Origin: Flavobacteriales bacterium UBA979
Lineage (GTDB): Bacteria; Bacteroidota; Bacteroidia; Flavobacteriales_D; Sanyastnellaceae
Direction of reading: 5' to 3'
Assembly (NCBI GenBank): GCA_002292325.1
Contig: DBBR01000002.1
Location: 1-5,108, forward strand
DNA: 5,108 nucleotides
The notes under the pieces are model-generated. The model made no database searches, was not told where the DNA came from, and saw nothing but the letters and a program-made list of their open reading frames with translations. Made by a program: the position numbers and the translations under genes. This document shows, one piece after another, positions 1 through 5,108 of this stretch (the first letter of the stretch is position 1; each line of letters starts with the position of its first letter).

Positions 1-1999
1 AGGCGTCTCCAATGTCAGCTTCTCATTTCGCGGGAATCCCGGTGTGCGTGAAGCCATGCATTCCGCCTTCCTGTACCACGGCATTCAGGCGGGAATGGAC
101 ATGGGCATTGTCAACCCCAGCATGCTGGAAGTTTTTGACAGCATCCCAAACGACCTGCTCGAGCGCGTCGAAGACGTACTCCTCGATCGCCGGGAGGATG
201 CCACGGAAAGGCTCCTTGCCTTTGCTGCGACCGTCGAATCCAAGGGGAATGAGCGAGAGAAAATAACGGATGCATGGCGCGAACTGCCCCTTGAAAAGCG
301 TTTGGAACATGCCCTGGTCAAAGGCATCACTGACTACATCGAAGACGACACCGAAGAAGCACGTTCCACCATAGGTTCACCCCTTCGGGTGATTGAAGGA
401 CCCCTGATGGATGGAATGAACGTCGTTGGCGACTTGTTTGGATCGGGAAAAATGTTCCTGCCGCAAGTGGTCAAAAGTGCCCGCGTCATGAAACGAGCAG
501 TTGCTTATCTGACCCCTTATCTCGAGGCGGAAAAAGCAAAATCGGGTGCCCGAAAAGGCGCTGGAAAGGTGTTGCTGGCTACCGTCAAAGGTGATGTGCA
601 TGACATCGGAAAGAACATTGTGAGCGTCGTCCTCGCCTGCAATGGCTACGAGGTCATCGACATGGGCGTGATGATTCCGAAGGAACGAATATTGGACGAA
701 GCTGTGCGGCAAGAGGTGGACATCATCGGACTCAGTGGCCTCATCACGCCTTCTCTGGAAGAAATGATCGACGTAGCCGCGGAAATGAAGCGCCGCAACA
801 TTCAAACGCCCTTATTGATTGGAGGAGCAACAACATCGCGCGTTCACACCGCTGTCAAGATTGCTCCACACATCGATTCCCCAGTTGTACACGTTAACGA
901 CGCATCACGCGCCGTTCCAGCCGCGTCCGCATTGATTTCCACAGAACATCAAGCAGCATTCGCAGAATCTGTAGCTGCTGATTACGCCAAAGTACGCATC
1001 CAATACCAGCGCGACCGCGCAAGGAAAAAACTTGTCACCCTCGCAGAATCACAAGCCCGAGCCGCCCAGCTGGACTTTAGCAACATCGCGGTTCCCAAGG
1101 AACTCGGGATCCAGCCCCTAGATGAACCATCCGTTGCTGAAGTTCGTTCCTTTATCGACTGGTCACCTTTCTTTCGATCTTGGGGATTGGCGGGGGCTTT
1201 CCCCCGCATCTTGAGTGATGACATCGTTGGGGTCGAAGCCCAAAAGCTATACGACGATGCCATCCGCCTGCTCGACACGTGGAGCCACAACCCCTTCGGA
1301 ATTGAGATGAAGGCGATTCACGGAATTTTTCCAGCATCGCGCACCGGAAGTGAAACCATCACATTGTTTGATTCCATCGATCAAACGCGGGCATGCGGTC
1401 AGTTTGAATTTCTAAGGCAGCAAATCGACCAACGCGACGGCGTTCAACGTTCCTTAGCAGACTTTATCGCCCCAGGCCAAGCGCCCTGTGACTACCTCGG
1501 TTGCTTCGCTGTTGCCGTGCATGGCATCGACCCGTTGGCCAACCATCAGGTCGCAAAAGGCGATGATTACGAGGCCATTTTGATCAAAGCTGTGGGTGAT
1601 CGCCTGGCCGAAGCATTGGCGGAGTGGCTGCATCAAAAAGTGCGCCGTGAAACGTGGGCGTATGCCCCGGATGAGCAACTCAGCAACGACGCTTTGATCA
1701 AAGAACAATACCAAGGCATCCGACCTGCCCCAGGATACCCCGCTTGCCCAGATCATTTGGATAAAACGCAAATTTGGACCTTGCTCAATGCCGAGAACAC
1801 GGTTGCTGCCACGCTCACGGAAACGCTAGCTATGCAACCGGCTTCAGCCGTTTGCGGATACTATTTTGCTCACCCTCAATCCCGCTATTTAGGGGTTGGA
1901 CTCATCGCGGATGATCAAGTTCAGAACCTCGCTCAACGTCGGGGCATTGCGCTCGACAGCATGAAGCGTTGGTTGTCCGCTAACCTACTTGACGCATGA
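1..1999 (+). CDS. metH: Cobalamin-dependent methionine synthase, C-terminal part (5' end outside window)
   Basis: This enzyme transfers the methyl group of 5-methyl-THF through cob(I)alamin to homocysteine, making methionine in the cytoplasm. The frame is open from base 2 with no stop upstream, so the GTG at 44 is an internal valine and the gene is truncated by the window edge. Residues below count from the codon at base 2 (665 in total). Residues 1 to about 90 are the end of the folate-binding domain ([17 protein letters not shown]). About 95-180 is the B12 cap helical domain. About 181-330 is the B12 domain with DVHDIG; His200 is the lower axial cobalt ligand (E. coli His759) and Ser251 matches Ser810. 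About 350-665 is the AdoMet reactivation domain, with Asp386, Glu537, Arg574 and Tyr579 matching E. coli Asp946, Glu1097, Arg1134 and Tyr1139. The offset to E. coli numbering stays at 559-560, so nothing is missing. The stop overlaps the metF start. Confidence 0.97.
   Translation, partial: GVSNVSFSFRGNPGVREAMHSAFLYHGIQAGMDMGIVNPSMLEVFDSIPNDLLERVEDVLLDRREDATERLLAFAATVESKGNEREKITDAWRELPLEKRLEHALVKGITDYIEDDTEEARSTIGSPLRVIEGPLMDGMNVVGDLFGSGKMFLPQVVKSARVMKRAVAYLTPYLEAEKAKSGARKGAGKVLLATVKGDVHDIGKNIVSVVLACNGYEVIDMGVMIPKERILDEAVRQEVDIIGLSGLITPSLEEMIDVAAEMKRRNIQTPLLIGGATTSRVHTAVKIAPHIDSPVVHVNDASRAVPAASALISTEHQAAFAESVAADYAKVRIQYQRDRARKKLVTLAESQARAAQLDFSNIAVPKELGIQPLDEPSVAEVRSFIDWSPFFRSWGLAGAFPRILSDDIVGVEAQKLYDDAIRLLDTWSHNPFGIEMKAIHGIFPASRTGSETITLFDSIDQTRACGQFEFLRQQIDQRDGVQRSLADFIAPGQAPCDYLGCFAVAVHGIDPLANHQVAKGDDYEAILIKAVGDRLAEALAEWLHQKVRRETWAYAPDEQLSNDALIKEQYQGIRPAPGYPACPDHLDKTQIWTLLNAENTVAATLTETLAMQPASAVCGYYFAHPQSRYLGVGLIADDQVQNLAQRRGIALDSMKRWLSANLLDA
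1190..1207 (+). other. GC-only 7-bp hairpin inside metH
   Basis: GCGGGGG at 1190-1196 and CCCCCGC at 1201-1207 are perfectly complementary around the four-base loop CTTT. The hairpin lies in codons for the start of the MetH reactivation domain (around Gly-Ala-Phe-Pro-Arg). No T-run follows on either strand, so it is not an intrinsic terminator. It may simply reflect codon choice, but it is the most stable-looking short hairpin noticed in the window. The pairing is directly visible; any role is unproven. Confidence 0.5.
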
Positions 2000-2949
2000 A
2001 AATTACACAACACATTTCGGAGGCGAAAGAGACGCTTTTTAGCTTTGAATTGCTTCCGCCGCTCAAAGGAGAAAACATCCATCAAATCAACCAAACGGTC
2101 GAAGCGTTGATGGAGTTCAATCCCGCCTTTGTCGACGTGACATACCACCGGGAAGAATACGTTTATCAGGAAGTTCAAAGCGGGCTGTTGCAAAAACGTA
2201 CGGTGCGCAAACGCCCTGGTACGGTGGGCATTTGTGCCGCAATCAGTCACAAATACAATTTGGATACCGTACCGCACATCATTTGCGGCGGTTTCTCTAA
2301 AGAGGAAACTGAAAATGCACTGATTGACCTTGACTTCGTCGGGGTAGAAAACGTTCTGGTCTTGCGCGGTGACCCCATTCGCAGTGAAGGACGCTTCAAA
2401 GCAGAAGCTGATGGTCACGGTTACGCCATTGACCTCCTCAACCAAGTAGCGGATATGAACCGAGGCCGTTACCTGGATGAAGGGTTGAAGAACACCAATA
2501 GCACTCAATTCTGCATAGGAGTCGCAGGCTATCCTGAAAAACACTTTGAGGCCCCCAATATGGCGAGCGACTTGCGGTGGCTCAAGCGAAAAGTCGAAGA
2601 TGGAGCGGAGTACATTATCACCCAGATGTTTTTTGACAACCAAGCCTATTTTGATTTTGTCGCAAATTGTCGCAAATCAGGGATCGATATCCCCATCTTC
2701 CCTGGATTGAAGCCACTCACGACCAAAGGACAGCTTACTTCATTGGCTCAAAACTTTCATGTCAACCTTCCCGATGTGCTTGTAGAGCAAGTTGAAAAAG
2801 CCCATTCAAAGGAAGATGTCCGAGCGATTGGCATTGAATGGTGCATTCAACAAGCCCGTGAACTAAAGGCCGCGAACGTGCCTGGTATCCATTTCTACAC
2901 GATGGGCAGAGCGCATCCCACAGCCACCATCGCTCGAGAAATATTTTAG
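1996..2949 (+). CDS. metF: 5,10-methylenetetrahydrofolate reductase
   Basis: This FAD-dependent enzyme reduces 5,10-methylene-THF to 5-methyl-THF, the methyl donor used by MetH. The 317-residue protein is one catalytic (beta/alpha)8 barrel, slightly longer than the E. coli enzyme (296) and without the eukaryotic regulatory domain. Visible family motifs are FSFELLPP near the start (Glu18, equivalent to catalytic E. coli Glu28), VDVTYH at about 47-52, VLVLRGDP with Asp126 (equivalent to Asp120 near the flavin), ITQMFFD with Gln210 (equivalent to folate-binding Gln183), PGLKPL, and HFYTMGRA near the C-terminus. The ATG overlaps the metH stop as ATGA and no Shine-Dalgarno precedes it, so translation is probably coupled to metH termination. 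No promoter is needed between the two genes. The protein reads intact. A 10-bp tandem repeat sits inside the gene at 2657-2676 without disturbing the frame. Confidence 0.97.
   Translation: MKITQHISEAKETLFSFELLPPLKGENIHQINQTVEALMEFNPAFVDVTYHREEYVYQEVQSGLLQKRTVRKRPGTVGICAAISHKYNLDTVPHIICGGFSKEETENALIDLDFVGVENVLVLRGDPIRSEGRFKAEADGHGYAIDLLNQVADMNRGRYLDEGLKNTNSTQFCIGVAGYPEKHFEAPNMASDLRWLKRKVEDGAEYIITQMFFDNQAYFDFVANCRKSGIDIPIFPGLKPLTTKGQLTSLAQNFHVNLPDVLVEQVEKAHSKEDVRAIGIEWCIQQARELKAANVPGIHFYTMGRAHPTATIAREIF
2657..2676 (+). repeat. Perfect 10-bp tandem duplication within metF
   Basis: TTGTCGCAAA occurs twice head to tail with no spacer. Because 10 is not a multiple of 3, the two copies are read in different frames, giving the residues F-V-A-N-C-R-K. 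The surrounding protein still aligns with the MetF family (DFVxxCRxxGI), so the gene is not broken. Gain or loss of one copy would shift the frame. It could be coincidence. Confidence 0.6.
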
Positions 2950-2965
2950 CGTTTCATTCAAGCGC
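2949..2965 (+). terminator. Weak hairpin immediately after metF, possible terminator or attenuating structure
   Basis: GCGTTT (2949-2954) can pair with AAGCGC (2960-2965) around the loop CATTC. This gives six pairs including one G-U, starting at the last base of the metF stop codon. A T-run does not follow directly; the nearest T-rich stretch (TTATTTTA) begins about 12 bases later. It is therefore a poor match to an intrinsic terminator, and the call rests mainly on its position. Confidence 0.22.
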
Positions 2966-2991
2966 AAAACTTGACGATTATTTTACATTCA

Positions 2992-3026
2992 TTGGAAAAA
3001 TCGAGAAGTTATCCGGTTTAATTTTG
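2992..3026 (+). promoter_or_regulatory. Candidate Bacteroidota-type promoter for the carbonic anhydrase gene
   Basis: TAATTTTG at 3019-3026 matches the TAnnTTTG -7 box of Bacteroidota primary-sigma promoters exactly. A TTGG at 2992-2995 could serve as the upstream TTG/TTTG element, at a spacing of about 23 bases, which is at the long end of the known range. Transcription would then start around 3030-3035, leaving a 5' leader of only about 10-16 bases before the ATG at 3046. The box match is seen directly; promoter activity is inferred. Confidence 0.45.
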
Positions 3027-3045
3027 AATCCATAATATCCTTGTC

Positions 3046-3705
3046 ATGACCAAAAACCAAGAATACCTCGAACTCGAATCATCCATTAAGGCTGAGTTTC
3101 AATCTTCATTGAGTCCAGCGGATGCGCTGGATTTGCTTGAAGCGGGCAATCAACGATTCTTATCTGGAAATGGGTCAAAGCGTCGCAGTCAATCCAACCT
3201 TCTGAAGGGAGCCGCGCAGGGACAAGCTCCATTCGCTGCAGTTTTGGGTTGCATCGATAGCCGCGCTCCGATTGAAGAAATTTTCGACGCCGAAATCGGC
3301 GATTTGTTCGTTGCCCGTGTCGCCGGAAACACGGTAAACGGTGACATCCTCGGCTCCATCGAGTATGCCTGCAAGTATGCTGGTTCCAAATTGGTGCTCG
3401 TTCTTGGGCATACCCAATGCGGCGCTGTCAAGGGAGCTTACGCCTCACTCAAAGATGGGAACCTGACGGGCTTATTGGAACGCATCGAACCTGCAGTTGC
3501 TCCTGTGCGCGAAACACATGGCACTGACGCGATAGATGAGGCGATTGATTTGTCTGTTGCAAACAATGTCCAACTCGTTTGCGAACGGATCAAAAAAGAA
3601 AGCCAAATCCTCGCCGAACTGGAGGAGTCAGGCGCTATCCGTATTGTAGGAGGTGTATACAACGTCGCCACAGGCGAAGTTGATTTCTCTACATACCCAG
3701 GCTAA
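3046..3705 (+). CDS. Beta-class carbonic anhydrase
   Basis: This zinc enzyme interconverts CO2 and bicarbonate. The 219-residue protein has no signal peptide or membrane segment, so it should be cytoplasmic. Residues 1-45 form a helical N-terminal arm (SPADALDLLEAGNQRFLSGN), a usual lead-in for this class. The zinc ligands are Cys69 and Asp71 in CIDSR, then His122 and Cys125 in GHTQCGAVKGA. Arg73 completes the Asp-Arg dyad that gates the active site. ARVAGN at about 90-95 and the C-terminal GGVYNVATGEVDF strand are also typical. Length is normal for the class. An in-frame TGA at 3025-3027 leaves the ATG at 3046 as the first available ATG. There is no Shine-Dalgarno, but an AT-rich leader precedes it. 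It is 96 bases downstream of metF with its own candidate promoter, so it is probably a separate transcription unit, though read-through is possible. Its physiological role (bicarbonate supply for carboxylases, pH control) cannot be told from context. Confidence 0.95.
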   Translation: MTKNQEYLELESSIKAEFQSSLSPADALDLLEAGNQRFLSGNGSKRRSQSNLLKGAAQGQAPFAAVLGCIDSRAPIEEIFDAEIGDLFVARVAGNTVNGDILGSIEYACKYAGSKLVLVLGHTQCGAVKGAYASLKDGNLTGLLERIEPAVAPVRETHGTDAIDEAIDLSVANNVQLVCERIKKESQILAELEESGAIRIVGGVYNVATGEVDFSTYPG

Positions 3706-3708
3706 CGC

Positions 3709-3731
3709 AGTAACGCTCAGATGTTACTTTT
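3709..3731 (+). terminator. Small hairpin between the convergent carbonic anhydrase and der stops
   Basis: AGTAAC (3709-3714) pairs with GTTACT (3723-3728) around an eight-base loop, and TTT follows on the + strand. The right arm contains the der stop codon (TTA on the + strand). It could end the carbonic anhydrase transcript, but the stem is short, AT-containing and followed by only a brief T-run. In the der direction no T-run follows. Weak candidate. Confidence 0.25.
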
Positions 3732-5031
3732 CCCGGAAGAATAGGCGAATTGTGACTCCCGTCAAATCCCATTCGGCGCGTATGTGATTTTCAAGGAACC
3801 GCTTGTAAGGCTCCTTCACGTACTGGGGCAAATTACAGTAAAACGCAAATGTGGGAGTTTGTGACTTGATCTGAGTCACGTATTTAATCCGAACCATTTT
3901 GCCTTTGTACATCGGAGGAGGCTGGTTCTTCATAATCGGCAACAGGAAGTCATTCAACTGACTGGTCGGGATCTTATGATTTCGGTTTTCATAAACCTCC
4001 ATTGCAGATTCGAATGCCTTTAAAATACGCTGCTTTGTCAAATTCGAAGTAAACAGAATCGGTACATCCGTAAACGGTTCTATTCGTTCGCGAATAGCGG
4101 CCTCAAACTCCTTCATTGTTTGGTGATCCTTATCGATTAGATCCCATTTATTGACCAAAATGACCACCCCTCGGTAGCTGTTTACAATTTGCCAAAAAAT
4201 GGATTGGTCCTGACGCTCCATGCCGTTTTGGGCATCGAGCAACAACAAACAAACATCGCTTTGTTCGATGGAGCGTATCGTTCTGACTGTGCTATAAAAC
4301 TCGAGCTGATCTTCTATCTGCTTTTTTCGGCGCAGTCCGGCTGTGTCGATGAGCTCAAAATCAAAACCGTACAAATTAAAATGGGTATGAACGCTGTCAC
4401 GCGTCGTGCCTGCTATATCGGTCACAATGTTACGCTGCTTTCCAACCAACGTATTGATGAGCGTGCTCTTACCAACATTCGGACGACCTACAACCGAAAA
4501 TTTGGGCAATCCACTGTCCTCGTTGTCTCCTTCACTCGGAAGCAAAGCGACCAAGGCATCGAGGAAATCACCGGTTCCATAACCACTGGATCCACTCACG
4601 GGAAAAATTTCACTATCCAGTCCCAATCGATAAAACTCGCCGGTCAGCAAATCATGAGCGCTGGTATCCACTTTATTGCAAGCAACTATCACCGGCTTAT
4701 CACTCCTGCGGATGAGCCGCGCAATATCCTGATCCAGGTCCGTTGGTCCTGTCTGACCATCTACCATAAATAATATGACCGCTGCTTCCTCCACACTAAT
4801 CTGCACTTGAGCACGAATCGCCGCCTCAAAAGCATCGTCGCTCTTCGTGATCCAACCTCCCGTGTCAATCACCGTGAAGGTGCGACCCGTCCACTCAGCT
4901 CGACCATATTTCCTATCACGTGTCGTTCCACTGGTCGGATCAATGATAGCGTCCTTCGTCTCGGTCAACCGATTGAACATGGTTGACTTTCCCACATTGG
5001 GACGACCGACGATTGCGATAAGATTGTTCAT
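3724..5031 (-). CDS. der: Ribosome biogenesis GTPase Der (EngA), tandem G domains
   Basis: Der is an essential GTPase in bacteria where it has been tested, and assists late assembly of the 50S subunit. The 435-residue protein has the full architecture. G domain 1 has P-loop GRPNVGKST (9-17), switch SGTTRD (34-39), DTGG (56-59) and NKVD (119-122). An acidic linker follows at about 166-173. G domain 2 has GRPNVGKST (182-190), AGTTRD (207-212), DTAGLRRKK (229-237) and NKWD (294-297). A KH-like RNA-binding domain occupies about 345-435, including NLPQYVKEPYKRFLEN, which reads like Bacteroidota Der. The G5 loops are SG (146-147) and SN (329-330) where SA is usual. The ATG is fixed by an in-frame TAA only three codons upstream (5038-5040). 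No Shine-Dalgarno is present. The gene is convergent with the carbonic anhydrase, with 18 bases between stops. Length is normal for the family. Confidence 0.98.
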   Translation of the reverse strand: MNNLIAIVGRPNVGKSTMFNRLTETKDAIIDPTSGTTRDRKYGRAEWTGRTFTVIDTGGWITKSDDAFEAAIRAQVQISVEEAAVILFMVDGQTGPTDLDQDIARLIRRSDKPVIVACNKVDTSAHDLLTGEFYRLGLDSEIFPVSGSSGYGTGDFLDALVALLPSEGDNEDSGLPKFSVVGRPNVGKSTLINTLVGKQRNIVTDIAGTTRDSVHTHFNLYGFDFELIDTAGLRRKKQIEDQLEFYSTVRTIRSIEQSDVCLLLLDAQNGMERQDQSIFWQIVNSYRGVVILVNKWDLIDKDHQTMKEFEAAIRERIEPFTDVPILFTSNLTKQRILKAFESAMEVYENRNHKIPTSQLNDFLLPIMKNQPPPMYKGKMVRIKYVTQIKSQTPTFAFYCNLPQYVKEPYKRFLENHIRAEWDLTGVTIRLFFREK

Positions 5032-5090
5032 AGATGGTTACTTGTGGCAGGGCGAAGTTCGTGAATCAAAGGCAAATCAAAATCAGGCAT
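5028..5090 (-). CDS. Possible 20-codon upstream ORF overlapping the der start
   Basis: An ATG at 5090-5088 opens a 20-codon frame (starting MPDFDLPLIHEL, ending ATSNHL) whose TGA overlaps the der ATG as ATGA, the same arrangement as metH-metF. It could be a translated leader that delivers ribosomes to der, which lacks a Shine-Dalgarno. Against this, a frame of 20 codons can occur by chance, I recognise no family, there is no visible ribosome binding site, and the ATG directly follows a T-run that may be the tail of a terminator. Transcription for der may even start inside it. Treat as hypothetical. Confidence 0.2.
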   Translation of the reverse strand: MPDFDLPLIHELRPATSNHL

Positions 5091-5108
5091 AAAAAAAGGG
5101 CCCTCTTT
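5091..5108 (-). terminator. Probable distal arm and U-tract of an intrinsic terminator (cut by right edge)
   Basis: Read on the - strand, the edge is AAAGAGGGCCC followed by seven Ts (5097-5091). That is the form of the descending arm and T-tract of a rho-independent terminator whose ascending arm would lie beyond 5108. It would end a - strand gene upstream of der, making der the first gene of its own unit. If the + strand also reads into a matching arm it could act in both directions. The GGGCCC core is itself palindromic, so this could be a chance match. Confidence 0.4.

Noticed and set aside
44..46. GTG at 44 as the true start of the first gene
   Set aside because: The frame continues upstream to base 2 with MetH family sequence (NVSFSFRGN) before this codon, so GTG is an internal valine of a gene that begins outside the window.
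377..392. Hairpin TCACCC-CTTC-GGGTGA inside metH
   Set aside because: A six-pair stem in a 2 kb coding region is expected by chance. It has no T-run, and the residues it encodes follow the MetH family normally.
1933..2643. 236-codon open frame on the - strand opposite metF
   Set aside because: It lies antisense to clear metF coding sequence, shows no recognisable domain, and is best explained as a shadow of the codon pattern on the other strand.
3036..3043. TATCCTTG as a second -7 box for the carbonic anhydrase gene
   Set aside because: It has one mismatch to TAnnTTTG and ends two bases before the ATG, which would place the transcription start inside the coding sequence.
4189..4773. 194-codon open frame on the + strand opposite der
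   Set aside because: It is fully antisense to a strongly conserved der gene and has no recognisable motif or upstream signals.
5069..5086. TGATTTTG and TGCCTTTG as promoter boxes for der (- strand)
   Set aside because: Each has one mismatch (TG for TA) to TAnnTTTG, and no convincing -33 TTTG could be placed at proper spacing. The der promoter may be here, but the sequence does not settle it.
1..5108. Mobile element, CRISPR array, tRNA or rRNA, toxin-antitoxin or defence genes
   Set aside because: Both strands were read. Nearly all the sequence is accounted for by four housekeeping genes, and no repeat array, transposase motif or structured RNA gene was seen.

Overview
The window looks like an ordinary housekeeping segment from a member of the Bacteroidota. 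Three things point there. The Der C-terminus (for example NLPQYVKEPYKRFLEN) and the MetF sequence read like the Bacteroidota versions of these families. None of the three visible start codons has a purine-rich Shine-Dalgarno. A TAnnTTTG-type promoter box lies upstream of the carbonic anhydrase gene. Base composition looks even, roughly half G+C by eye, and nothing suggests horizontal transfer. The lineage is inferred by reading, without a database search.

Layout, left to right. (1) Positions 1-1999, + strand: the C-terminal 665 residues of cobalamin-dependent methionine synthase (MetH), cut by the left edge. They cover the end of the folate domain, the B12 cap, the B12-binding domain and the AdoMet-dependent reactivation domain. 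(2) 1996-2949, +: complete methylenetetrahydrofolate reductase (metF), overlapping metH by ATGA. (3) 2950-3045: a short intergenic region with a weak hairpin after metF and a candidate promoter. (4) 3046-3705, +: a complete beta-class carbonic anhydrase. (5) 3706-3723: an 18-base gap between convergent stops, holding part of a small hairpin. (6) 3724-5031, - strand: complete double-GTPase ribosome assembly factor Der (EngA). (7) 5032-5108: the der upstream region, with a 20-codon ORF overlapping the der start by ATGA and, at the window edge, what looks like the distal arm and U-tract of a terminator belonging to a gene beyond the right edge.

MetF reduces 5,10-methylene-THF to 5-methyl-THF. 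MetH then uses 5-methyl-THF to methylate homocysteine to methionine, so the overlapping pair encodes consecutive steps. The carbonic anhydrase probably has its own promoter and is not clearly tied to methionine synthesis. Der is an independent, convergently transcribed ribosome biogenesis gene.

I found no new biological system here. The points worth a second look are small: the uORF-like reading frame abutting der, non-consensus G5 motifs in both Der G domains, a very GC-rich hairpin inside metH, and a perfect 10-bp tandem repeat inside metF.
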